In this document: piece by piece, positions 6,670 to 14,083 of the stretch | How the letters are laid out: each line of letters opens with the position of its first letter | How positions within the stretch are numbered: the stretch's first letter is position 1 | From: Gammaproteobacteria bacterium | Lineage (GTDB): Bacteria; Pseudomonadota; Gammaproteobacteria; Chromatiales; Chromatiaceae | Reading direction: 5' to 3' | Length of the DNA stretch: 22,450 bases | Assembly (NCBI GenBank): GCA_015767355.1 | Contig: JADWMH010000007.1 | Coordinates: 1 to 22,450 of the forward strand | Translations under genes and position numbers: made by a program | The notes under the pieces: generated by a model | What the model saw: only the letters and a program-made list of their open reading frames with translations | Database searches by the model: none | What the model was told of the DNA's origin: nothing

Positions 6670-8367
6670 TTAGTCGCTCTCTTCTTCAGATGCGCTCATT
6701 TTCTGTTTGAGCAGATCACCAAGCGTGGTTGCGTTTCCAGCAGAGGCAGTTTGCGATTTAGAGGTGTAACTGCGGATAACCGCTGCTTCCTCTTCATAAT
6801 CTTTCGCCTTGATGGAGAGATTGATTGCACGGCTTTTGCGATCGATAGCAAGAAACTTTGCCTCAACCTCATCACCGACATTCAATACCGTACTGGCATC
6901 CTCGATACGCTCGCGAGCAAGCTCGGAAACACGCAGATAACCCGTCACCCCTTCAGCCAGTTCGATCGTTGCGCCCCTTGCATCAACCTCTGTGACAGTG
7001 CCTTTAACGACACTCCCCTTGCTGTGGGTCGTGACATAGACAGAGAATGGATCAGTATCCAGTTGCTTGACGCCCAGCGAGATGCGTTCACGCTCAGGAT
7101 CAACGGAAAGCACCACAGCCTCGACTTCATCGCCTTTCTTGTAGTTGCGAACAGCCTCTTCGCCGAGCAAATCCCACGAGATATCAGAGAGATGCACAAG
7201 GCCATCGATACCGCCGTCCAGACCGATAAAAATACCGAAATCAGTGATTGACTTGATGTTGCCCTTGACCTTGTCACCCTTCTTGAAATTCTGCGCAAAA
7301 TCATCCCATGGGTTGGTCTTGCACTGCTTCATGCCCAGCGAGATACGGCGGCGCTCTTCATCAATATCCAGAACCATGATTTCCACTTCATCGCCCAGCG
7401 AGACAACTTTGCTCGGATGGATATTTTTGTTGGTCCAATCCATCTCGGAGACGTGAACCAGCCCTTCAACGCCCTCTTCGATCTCAACGAAAGCGCCATA
7501 GTCGGCAATATTCGTCACCTTGCCAAACAGACGTGTGGCTTCAGGATAGCGACGTGTGATATTGACCCATGGATCATCACCCATCTGCTTGAGACCAAGA
7601 GAGACACGCATTTTTTCACGATCAAATTTGAGAACCTTGACGGCGATCTCATCACCAATCTCGACAACTTCAGAAGGATGGTGAACGCGCTTCCACGCCA
7701 TATCGGTGATATGCAGCAGACCATCGACACCACCCAGATCAACAAAGGCGCCGTAATCGGTGAGGTTCTTGACAATACCTTTGATCTCCACACCATCAGC
7801 CAGTGTTTCGAGCAACTTGTCACGCTCTTCACTGTATTCCGCTTCCACAACGGCGCGGCGGGAGACAACCACATTGTTGCGCTGTTGATCCAGCTTGATG
7901 ACCTTGAACTCAAGATCCTTGCCTTCCAGATAGGCGGTATCACGTACGGGACGGACATCGACCAGCGAACCGGGAAGGAATCCACGCACCTGGCCCAGAT
8001 CGACGGTAAAACCGCCCTTGACCTTGCCGTTGATGCGGCCGGTGATGATCTCCTGATCATCGAACGCTTTTTCAAGCGATAACCATGCGTGATGGCGCTT
8101 TGCCTTTTCACGCGACAGGCGGGTGGCTCCAAAGCCGTCTTCTACGGCATCGAGCGCAACCTCGACCTGGTCACCAACGGCGATTTCAAGATCACCATTG
8201 GCATCTAAAAACTGTTCTTTTGGAATCGTACCTTCTGATTTAAGGCCTGCATTGACAACGACAAAGTCATCGTTGACGTCAATTACGGTACCCATGATCA
8301 TGGTGCCGGGCTTTAAATTAAGATTGGCTACACTCTCTTCAAAGAGATCTGCAAAACTTTCGGTCAT
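6670..8367 (-). CDS. rpsA: 30S ribosomal protein S1
   Basis: The large RNA-binding protein of the small subunit that brings mRNAs with weak Shine–Dalgarno sequences or structured starts to the ribosome. From the ATG at 8367 (MTESFADLFEESV) it has 565 residues, close to E. coli (557). Six S1 domains follow in order at about 20-86, 105-170, 192-259, 277-346, 364-433 and 450-520; the repeated signature DYGAFVxxxxGVxGLxHxSDM is clearest in domains 3 and 4. The frame is open for 16 more codons upstream, but those would cover two leader hairpins and lack family similarity. It lies in the conserved order aroA–cmk–rpsA–ihfB. Confidence 0.97.
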   Translation of the reverse strand: MTESFADLFEESVANLNLKPGTMIMGTVIDVNDDFVVVNAGLKSEGTIPKEQFLDANGDLEIAVGDQVEVALDAVEDGFGATRLSREKAKRHHAWLSLEKAFDDQEIITGRINGKVKGGFTVDLGQVRGFLPGSLVDVRPVRDTAYLEGKDLEFKVIKLDQQRNNVVVSRRAVVEAEYSEERDKLLETLADGVEIKGIVKNLTDYGAFVDLGGVDGLLHITDMAWKRVHHPSEVVEIGDEIAVKVLKFDREKMRVSLGLKQMGDDPWVNITRRYPEATRLFGKVTNIADYGAFVEIEEGVEGLVHVSEMDWTNKNIHPSKVVSLGDEVEIMVLDIDEERRRISLGMKQCKTNPWDDFAQNFKKGDKVKGNIKSITDFGIFIGLDGGIDGLVHLSDISWDLLGEEAVRNYKKGDEVEAVVLSVDPERERISLGVKQLDTDPFSVYVTTHSKGSVVKGTVTEVDARGATIELAEGVTGYLRVSELARERIEDASTVLNVGDEVEAKFLAIDRKSRAINLSIKAKDYEEEAAVIRSYTSKSQTASAGNATTLGDLLKQKMSASEEESD

Positions 8368-8381
8368 TGTGAAATAGTCCT

Positions 8382-8421
8382 GATGCCCGCAGGCATCCCG
8401 TATTGCTGATCGCACAGCAAT
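8382..8421 (-). promoter_or_regulatory. Two-hairpin leader of rpsA
   Basis: Two perfect stems stand just before the rpsA start: ATTGCTG/CAGCAAT (8402-8421) and GATGCC/GGCATC (8382-8397). The only Shine–Dalgarno-like sequence is AGGA about 11 nt from the ATG. The E. coli rpsA leader is also a row of hairpins with a poor Shine–Dalgarno sequence and mediates autoregulation by S1. The same role here is inferred from layout only. Confidence 0.4.
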
Positions 8422-8498
8422 TCAATAGTCGTTAAATAAATTCAGTCTGCTTAGTACAGTGATGCACAGGTAACAGACTCCCAATAAAAGAGCGGATA

Positions 8499-9167
8499 TC
8501 AGAGCGGCAGATCGCAATGTTCACGCGCCTGCGCCAGGATTTGCTCAACTACCTCGTCGATAGTCAGCGCCGAGGAATCAATCATCAGCGCATCATCAGC
8601 CGCACGCAACGGGGCTTCAGATCGATTCATATCACGCTCATCACGCTCACGAATCTCCTCGACAAGACTCGTAAGAATAACAGGCATTCCTTTCTCTTTC
8701 AACTGTTTATACCTTCTGCGCGCCCTTTCTTCCGCACTTGCTGTAAGAAATATCTTCAGGGCAGCCTGAGGAAATATGACAGTCCCCATATCCCGCCCGT
8801 CGGCAACCAGCCCCTGCGAGGTTGCAAATCGCTGCTGCCAGTCAAGCAACGCAGCCCGAACTTGCGCAACTGCCGCCACACGGGATGCGTCATTGCCCGC
8901 CGTCTCGCTCCTGATAGCATCAGTAACATCATGTTTTTCAAGAAGTATTTTTCCATCCATGAATTCAACCTGAAGATGACCGGCAATCTCTCCGAGAATG
9001 TGCACATCATCAAAGTCGGCGTTCTGATTTCGCGCCTGCAGACCCGTCAGCCGATACAGCGCGCCGCTGTCGAGTACTCTCCAACCGAGGTTTTTCGCCA
9101 CTATTGCAGCAATGGTTCCTTTACCGGAACCCGAGGGGCCATCGATAGTAATGATTTTTTGATTCAT
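8499..9167 (-). CDS. cmk: Cytidylate kinase
   Basis: Phosphorylates CMP and dCMP with ATP in the cytoplasm, feeding CTP and dCTP pools. The 222-residue protein starts with the P-loop GPSGSGKGT (10-18). VLDSGALYR is the acceptor-site segment, VADGRDMGTVIFPQA the conserved NMP-binding stretch, and SAEERARRRYKQL the lid region. Size is normal (E. coli 227). The ATG has a weak AAGTGG about 8 nt upstream. It sits 111 bp from aroA and 131 bp from rpsA, the standard order. Confidence 0.96.
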   Translation of the reverse strand: MNQKIITIDGPSGSGKGTIAAIVAKNLGWRVLDSGALYRLTGLQARNQNADFDDVHILGEIAGHLQVEFMDGKILLEKHDVTDAIRSETAGNDASRVAAVAQVRAALLDWQQRFATSQGLVADGRDMGTVIFPQAALKIFLTASAEERARRRYKQLKEKGMPVILTSLVEEIRERDERDMNRSEAPLRAADDALMIDSSALTIDEVVEQILAQAREHCDLPL

Positions 9168-9205
9168 ATTTTTACCACTTGCTTACTCAATAAGTCAGAG
9201 CCCCC

Positions 9206-9271
9206 GTCATTGCGAGCGTAGCGTGGCAATCTCGGGAAGATTGCCGCGTCGGCGGAGCCTCCTCGCAATGA
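9206..9271. repeat. GTCATTGCGAG palindromic repeat
   Basis: Perfect 11-bp outer arms (GTCATTGCGAG/CTCGCAATGAC) and perfect 8-bp inner arms (GGCAATCT/AGATTGCC) form a 66-bp nested palindrome in the aroA–cmk gap. Repeats of this appearance are widespread in bacterial genomes as far as I recall. Only one copy is in this window. Confidence 0.65.
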
Positions 9272-9278
9272 CACTCGA

Positions 9279-10592
9279 TTAGAGTGTCACTTTCAACGTC
9301 ATACCGATGCTGTTGACGAGCTCCGCAAAGCCCGGAAATGATGTATCGACGTTAGCGCAGTCATCAATCACAATTTCTCCATCGGCGCACAAAGCTGCAA
9401 TCGCAAACGCCATGGCGATGCGATGATCACCATGAGAATTCACTCTGCCACCGCGTATCGCCCCTCCCCTGATCACCATGCCGTCCACGGTCGGGGTTGC
9501 ATCGATTCCAAGTCTCTGCAAACCATCGGCCATTACCTGGATACGGTCACTCTCCTTGACCCTGAGTTCTTCGGCGCCAGTCAGCACCGTCTCGCCCTCG
9601 GCACAGGCCGCGGCCACAAACAGCACAGGAAATTCATCGATCGCCAGCGGCACCTGTGATTCAGGGATATGAATCCCCTTCAACTTTGCCCCGCGAACAT
9701 GCAGATCCGCAACAGGCTCACCTCCCGCCTCCTGCTGATTCGATATCTCGATCGATGCGCCCATCTGCCGCAGAATATTGATCACGCCGATGCGGGTGGG
9801 ATTCATACCGACATGCCGCAGCGTCAAATCAGAATCCTCTGCAATCGAAGCGCCGACCAGAAAAAAAGCCGCCGACGAGATATCTGCAGGCACATCAATT
9901 GTTGTTGCTGTCAGGGAGCCGCCGCCATCGAGGCAGATACGGTTGCCAACGGTAGTCACCGTATAACCAAAACCACGCAGCATGCGTTCGGTATGATCCC
10001 GCGTAGGGGCCGGTTCGACCACGCAGCTCTCTCCTGCAGCGTAGAGACCGGCCAGCAATACGCAGGATTTCACCTGCGCACTCGCCACTGGCATCTGGTA
10101 ATGGATGGGGTCGAGATGCCCGACCGCCTTGATATGCAGCGGCGCCGTGCCTTTGTCCGTGGTATCGATGGCCGCCCCCATACTTGAGAGAGGGTCTGTC
10201 ACTCTGCGCATCGGACGTGAAGAGAGCGAAGCATCCCCCGAGAGTGTCAGGTTCATCCCCTGGCCTGCCAACAATCCGCACAGCAGACGCATGGATGTTC
10301 CCGAATTGCCCAGGTCAAGCGCATCTGACGGCTGTTGCAAACCCTGCATGCCGACGCCATGAACTGTCACCCGGCCATCATCCGGGCCATCTATAGAGAC
10401 CCCCATGGCGCGAAACGCCTTCAGGGTAGCGAGGCTGTCCTCCCCTTCAAGAAAGCCGCTGATTTGCGTCTCACCGTTTGCCAAAGAGCCCAGCATGATG
10501 GATCGATGTGAGATGGACTTGTCACCCGGAACACGAATGCTGCCGTGCAGAACTCCGCCGGGCTTCACCAGAAAACGAATATGATTTGTCAA
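9279..10592 (-). CDS. aroA: 3-phosphoshikimate 1-carboxyvinyltransferase (EPSP synthase)
   Basis: Joins shikimate-3-phosphate and phosphoenolpyruvate in the sixth step of the shikimate pathway. The 437-residue protein shows GDKSISHRS near the N-terminus, GNSGTSMRLL, SAQVK, TRDHTERML, MNPTRIG and AEELRVKESDR. GDKS, SAQVK, RDHTE and NPTR are features I associate with class II EPSP synthases; the overall match is closest to the Pseudomonas enzyme. The glycine in GNSGTS is the usual, glyphosate-sensitive residue at that site. The start is a TTG with GGAG 8 nt upstream; the next in-frame Met falls after the substrate-binding motif, so the TTG is required. In Pseudomonas aroA is joined to tyrA; here it stands alone, divergent from yceF. 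Confidence 0.96.
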   Translation of the reverse strand: MTNHIRFLVKPGGVLHGSIRVPGDKSISHRSIMLGSLANGETQISGFLEGEDSLATLKAFRAMGVSIDGPDDGRVTVHGVGMQGLQQPSDALDLGNSGTSMRLLCGLLAGQGMNLTLSGDASLSSRPMRRVTDPLSSMGAAIDTTDKGTAPLHIKAVGHLDPIHYQMPVASAQVKSCVLLAGLYAAGESCVVEPAPTRDHTERMLRGFGYTVTTVGNRICLDGGGSLTATTIDVPADISSAAFFLVGASIAEDSDLTLRHVGMNPTRIGVINILRQMGASIEISNQQEAGGEPVADLHVRGAKLKGIHIPESQVPLAIDEFPVLFVAAACAEGETVLTGAEELRVKESDRIQVMADGLQRLGIDATPTVDGMVIRGGAIRGGRVNSHGDHRIAMAFAIAALCADGEIVIDDCANVDTSFPGFAELVNSIGMTLKVTL

Positions 10593-10690
10593 TACTGACT
10601 CCGGGATGAAACGGGAAAAATCATTCTAACCGGAAAATATGCAAATTTGCATAGTTTGCCGTCAATAGCTCAGTAGATACATTTTTTTAC

Positions 10691-10754
10691 CACTAAGAGC
10701 ACGAAGATCGCGAAGACAAACCTATATTCCTTCGTGTTCTTCGTGCTCTTCGTG
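10691..10754. repeat. TTCGTG 9-nt phased inverted repeat
   Basis: Left arm words CACTAA, CACGAA and CGCGAA at 10691, 10700 and 10709; right arm TTCGTG at 10731, 10740 and 10749: both arms step by 9 nt. It forms a hairpin between the divergent aroA and yceF. The rest of the 235-bp gap shows no further element. Confidence 0.7.
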
Positions 10755-10827
10755 GTGAATTTTCACTGCTCTGCAATTGTAGTGTAAACTGCGCGCCCTA
10801 CAAACATGAACATCGCCTAGATTGACT

Positions 10828-11436
10828 ATGCCAAACGAAAATCCTACCCTGGTACTGGCTTCCACCTCACCGTTCCGCCGTGAACTGCTGAGCAAACTGA
10901 GGCTCCCTTTTGAAACAGCGGCGCCTGATATCGATGAATCTCCATTGCCTGATGAAGAGCCTGAATCACTGGTAAAACGTCTCTCACTTGAAAAAGCCAA
11001 AGCAGTGGCGGCTGATTATCCACGGGCACTGATCATCGGCTCCGACCAGGTCGCCTGCGTTGGCAATCAGGTTCTCGGCAAACCGGGATCACATGAGAAA
11101 GCAATGCAGCAGCTCAAATTGACATCTGGAAAAACCGTCACATTCATGACCGGCCTGACACTCTATGATACAGCCAGCGGCAACAGCAAAACCCTGTGCG
11201 AACCATTCCATGCGCACCTGAGGGAACTGACAGAGAGGCAGATCGACAACTATCTGCAGCGTGAACAACCCTACAACTGCGCAGGCTCCTTCAAATCTGA
11301 ATCTCTTGGCATTGCCCTGTTTACACGGCTTGAGGGTGAAGATCCGAATACACTCGTCGGCTTGCCTCTGATCCGCCTGATCGACATGCTGCAGCAGTTC
11401 GGCGTGGATGTTTTGTCATTTCCCACTCCCCAATAA
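10828..11436 (+). CDS. yceF: Maf-family nucleotide pyrophosphatase (YceF type, 7-methyl-GTP)
   Basis: A Maf-fold house-cleaning pyrophosphatase that hydrolyses modified nucleotides; the YceF group acts on 7-methyl-GTP. From the ATG at 10828 it has 202 residues. ASTSPFRRELL (11-21) is the substrate-binding signature, GSDQV with Asp73 the catalytic centre, and CAGSFKSESLGI with EGEDPNTLVGLPL the C-terminal signature, which follows E. coli YceF rather than YhdE. A TTG two codons earlier is a less likely start. It is divergent from aroA and not next to other nucleotide genes. Confidence 0.92.
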   Translation: MPNENPTLVLASTSPFRRELLSKLRLPFETAAPDIDESPLPDEEPESLVKRLSLEKAKAVAADYPRALIIGSDQVACVGNQVLGKPGSHEKAMQQLKLTSGKTVTFMTGLTLYDTASGNSKTLCEPFHAHLRELTERQIDNYLQREQPYNCAGSFKSESLGIALFTRLEGEDPNTLVGLPLIRLIDMLQQFGVDVLSFPTPQ

Positions 11437-11450
11437 CACCATATAACTGA

Positions 11451-11678
11451 TTAACCACGAAAGGCACGAAAAACACGAAAATATTGAGCATCCTTCTTTT
11501 CCGGTTTACAGTTTGTCATCTCAATACAGGAGAGATCTTAGAGCTTTTTACCGTAGGACTCCTCGTCGTTCCTCACTTCCCACGGAATGACACGTAAAAC
11601 TTTAAAGTAGTTTTGAGGGTTTTGAAAGTGCCACATATTGCTTTTTTCTTTCGTGTTTTTCGTGCCTTTCGTGGTTAA
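11451..11678. mobile_element. Element with perfect 30-bp inverted ends built of 9-nt phased CACGAA
   Basis: Positions 11451-11480 and 11649-11678 are exact reverse complements over 30 bp (outer end TTAACCACGAAAGGCACGAA). CACGAA steps at 11456, 11465, 11474; TTCGTG at 11650, 11659, 11668. The 168 bp between hold no reading frame but contain another imperfect palindrome at 11551-11585 (CCGTaGGA ... TCCcACGG). Elsewhere in the window the same arms enclose only about 10-30 bp. It fills most of the gap between yceF and cysZ. Confidence 0.6.
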
Positions 11679-11702
11679 AAAATGTTTCAACAGATACATC
11701 CT

Positions 11703-12467
11703 ATGAAAAAAGACACCAACAACCCCGTTATCGGCTTCAACTATCTGCTGCGCGGCTTTGGCCTGCTGAACAAACCCGGTCTGTGGCCATTTGTGGTGAT
11801 CCCGCTGCTGGTCAACATTCTGGTTTTTTCACTGATGCTATGGATTGGCATCGATCAGTTTGAAGTCCTGATGGATCACTATGTTCCCCGGGAGGGCTGG
11901 CTCTCCTGGTTTCGCTGGTTGTTATGGCCGCTGTTTGCCATCGCCTTCCTGCTGATCCTCTTCTTCGGCTTCACACTGCTGGCAAATCTGATTGGCGCAC
12001 CCTTCAACGATCTGCTGGCGGAACGCGTCGAAATACATCTGACCGGCGAGAAGCCCGAACAAAGATTGACGCTGATGAAGTCCATTGCTCCGGCAATCGG
12101 CTCGGAACTGGTGAAAATCACCTATTTTCTGACACGCGGACTGCCGCTGCTGCTGCTTTTTCTCATTCCCGGCGTCAACATCATTGCCCCCTTTGTTTGG
12201 GGAGCCTTCGCTGTGTGGATGCTGGCCAATGAGTATGCCGAATACCCGATGGGCAACAACGAGATCTATTTCAAACAGCAACGCCAGTTCCTCAAGAGAC
12301 GCCGCTTAACGTCGATGGGATTCGGCGGCGGAGTCATGCTGATGATGATGATCCCCATCGTCAATTTCATGATCATGCCCGCAGCTGTCGCCGGCGCAAC
12401 CCTGTGGTGGGTTGAACGCCTAAAGCCAGCACTGTTAGCTGAAAAAATCGAGATTCCGGTGCGATAA
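11703..12467 (+). CDS. cysZ: CysZ-like sulfate transporter family protein (EI24 fold)
   Basis: An inner-membrane protein of the CysZ/EI24 family; E. coli CysZ takes up sulfate for cysteine synthesis. From the ATG at 11703 it has 254 residues (E. coli 253). Hydrophobic segments fall at about 27-50, 68-97, 135-175 and 205-235. The family hallmark APFNDLLAE is at 99-107, and LIPGVNIIAPFVWGAFAVWML and IPIVNFMIMPAAVAGATLWW match the C-terminal half of CysZ. An earlier in-frame ATG at 11682 directly abuts the 30-bp repeat; neither start has a good Shine–Dalgarno sequence. No cys genes are adjacent, so the sulfate role is inferred from family only. Confidence 0.87.
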   Translation: MKKDTNNPVIGFNYLLRGFGLLNKPGLWPFVVIPLLVNILVFSLMLWIGIDQFEVLMDHYVPREGWLSWFRWLLWPLFAIAFLLILFFGFTLLANLIGAPFNDLLAERVEIHLTGEKPEQRLTLMKSIAPAIGSELVKITYFLTRGLPLLLLFLIPGVNIIAPFVWGAFAVWMLANEYAEYPMGNNEIYFKQQRQFLKRRRLTSMGFGGGVMLMMMIPIVNFMIMPAAVAGATLWWVERLKPALLAEKIEIPVR

Positions 12468-12480
12468 TTTTTCAATTCAA

Positions 12481-12548
12481 ACCACGAAAGGCACGAAAAA
12501 CACGAACACGTTCTTGTCTATTTTCGTGCTTTTCGTGACTTTCGTGGT
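12481..12548. repeat. TTCGTG 9-nt phased inverted repeat
   Basis: CACGAA at 12483, 12492, 12501 and TTCGTG at 12523, 12532, 12541, each 9 nt apart, form a long hairpin with a short loop. It begins 13 bp after the cysZ stop and may end its transcript. Confidence 0.75.
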
Positions 12549-12575
12549 TAAAAAAATTCTGGTTGCCGAAATCCT

Positions 12576-12608
12576 GGTGCAATGTGCAAAACTTATTGCA
12601 CCCTACGG
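12576..12608. repeat. Short palindromic repeat ending CACCCTACGGG
   Basis: A perfect 8-bp inverted repeat GGTGCAAT (12576-12583) / ATTGCACC (12595-12602), followed by CTACGGG. Related to 51-92. It ends 10 bp before the stop codon of the VOC gene, which converges from the right. Confidence 0.45.
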
Positions 12609-12617
12609 GTTTTATGG

Positions 12618-12989
12618 TTATTCGCCAATCAACTCGATCGCATTGCCATCCGGATCACGACAGAAGAGTGCTTCACGACCGGATCGGCTCATGGTGTATT
12701 CAATTCCGGCTTCATCCAGACGCTGCCGAACCCTATTCAAATCCTGAACAGAAAAAGCTGTATGGCGATCACGACCGCCATGTCGAGGCCTCTCATCAGT
12801 CGGATCAGGATTGCTGAGTTCAAGCAAGTGGATCTGCTGACCACCCACTTGCAACCAGGCGCCCGGGAAATCGAGAGCGGGACGTTCAACTCTCTCCAGC
12901 CCCAGAATCCCGCAATAGAATTCGAGGGATCTGTCTGTATCGGAAACAATCAGGCTGACGTGATGCAGGCTGCTTATATTATTGTTCAT
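12618..12989 (-). CDS. VOC-fold (glyoxalase/dioxygenase superfamily) protein
   Basis: A single-chain VOC protein of 123 residues made of two βαβββ halves. Likely metal ligands are His10 (LHHVSLIV), Glu57 (HLLEL), His76 (RHTAFSV) and Glu119 (NAIELI), all four present, so a metal-dependent lyase or isomerase is plausible. FCRDPDGNAIEL is the typical C-terminal signature. I cannot assign a substrate; glyoxalase I, fosfomycin-type and dioxygenase relatives share these features. It is flanked on both sides by TTCGTG repeats and is probably transcribed alone, converging on cysZ. Confidence 0.85.
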   Translation of the reverse strand: MNNNISSLHHVSLIVSDTDRSLEFYCGILGLERVERPALDFPGAWLQVGGQQIHLLELSNPDPTDERPRHGGRDRHTAFSVQDLNRVRQRLDEAGIEYTMSRSGREALFCRDPDGNAIELIGE

Positions 12990-13020
12990 ATTTCTGCTCT
13001 TAAGGTTTCAAATTTTTTTT

Positions 13021-13074
13021 ACCACGAAAGGCACGAAAATTACATTTTTTCGTGGTTTTCGTGTTTTTCGTGGT
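13021..13074. repeat. TTCGTG 9-nt phased inverted repeat
   Basis: CACGAA at 13023 and 13032; TTCGTG at 13049, 13058 and 13067. The left arm has one unit fewer than the other copies. It lies upstream of the VOC gene and downstream of the DMT transporter gene, both on the minus strand. Confidence 0.7.
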
Positions 13075-13151
13075 TTTGGTTTTGAATTTGAGAATAGTTA
13101 GTTGAGACACAATAACCAACGGGCATTGCACCATATCTCACATTGAGAATA

Positions 13152-14033
13152 TCAACCGGGCCCTTCTTCACTACTCCACACAGAGACAAAATAAGCAGCC
13201 ATGATGATCATGAAGCCGCCGGCATAATCCCGAAATTCAAGCAGCTCGCCCGCCAGCCACATCGACGAGACTGCGCCAGCAACCAGTTCAAACAGCAATA
13301 TCACTGCCGAGCGTTGCACAGTCATGTGTGTCACGCCATATTGCAGTGCAACAGTCGACAACATGAATCCCGCGATGCCAAGCACGATGGCGGCAGCCAG
13401 AATTTCCAATGAAATATCCGGCAACTGCTGTTGCTGCACCAACAGCGCAATGCCTGCAATCAGCAGGCAGCCAACCCAGGCTGCAGCGGTTTTCAATAAC
13501 AGCGGTTGATCATACAAGCGCCTGATCATGACATTGCCAAGCGCAAAGGCGACTCCTGCGGACAACGCCAGCCAGTCAGCCCTGCTTTGAGGCCAGGGGT
13601 GGCTCAATTGCGGATTCCACAACATCAACAGCGCCCCGCACATTGCAACCAGCATCAACACAGCAATCTTCGCAGTGATAGCTTCATGCAGCAGCCAGTG
13701 CGCCAGCAGCAGCGCCCACACAGGTGAGAGATAAAACAGCAGCAGCACGCGCATCACCGACCCTTCGAGCATTGCCAGGACGAAGGCGAGGTTGGCCCAG
13801 CCGGCAGCCAGCATCAACAGGAGATATTCCGGCCAGTGCCGCCTGATCCCGGCAAAACCACGCACAAAAGGGGCGGCAATGACAAAAGCCGCTGCATAGA
13901 CCACGACTGTCAGCCATACGCCATCCAGACCACGCTGCTCCAGCAAACGCAGTGGATACCACACCACCCCCCAGAATGTTGCGCTGAAGAACAACGCCAT
14001 GGTGGGGAGCCAATGATTGATTGGTGTACGCAT
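13152..14033 (-). CDS. DMT superfamily (EamA) transporter
   Basis: A 293-residue inner-membrane protein with about ten hydrophobic segments arranged as two EamA repeats (about 12-140 and 155-288), the layout of drug/metabolite exporters. WGVVWYPLRLLEQRG near the N-terminus and LSPVWALLLAHWLLHEAI at the end of the first half are typical, as is the ending ILLFELVAGAVSSMWLAGE. The substrate is unknown; amino acids and small metabolites are common for this family. Its start is 50 bp from divergent dapC, so the two probably share a regulatory region. Confidence 0.9.
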   Translation of the reverse strand: MRTPINHWLPTMALFFSATFWGVVWYPLRLLEQRGLDGVWLTVVVYAAAFVIAAPFVRGFAGIRRHWPEYLLLMLAAGWANLAFVLAMLEGSVMRVLLLFYLSPVWALLLAHWLLHEAITAKIAVLMLVAMCGALLMLWNPQLSHPWPQSRADWLALSAGVAFALGNVMIRRLYDQPLLLKTAAAWVGCLLIAGIALLVQQQQLPDISLEILAAAIVLGIAGFMLSTVALQYGVTHMTVQRSAVILLFELVAGAVSSMWLAGELLEFRDYAGGFMIIMAAYFVSVWSSEEGPG

Positions 14034-14083
14034 GATTTACAGGTCTGTTAAAATACGCTTCTTTTTATCAAGCAGATATCAAA

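Noticed and set aside
7417..8082. Open frame of 221 codons on the plus strand
   Set aside because: Opposite the S1 repeats of rpsA; a by-product of that gene's codon use.
8517..9221. Open frame of 234 codons on the plus strand
   Set aside because: Runs opposite cmk and into the GTCATTGCGAG repeat; no family features.
10691..13074. TTCGTG arrays as a CRISPR-like array
   Set aside because: Units are 6 bases with 3-base gaps and form inverted arms; there are no spacers of CRISPR length and no cas genes.
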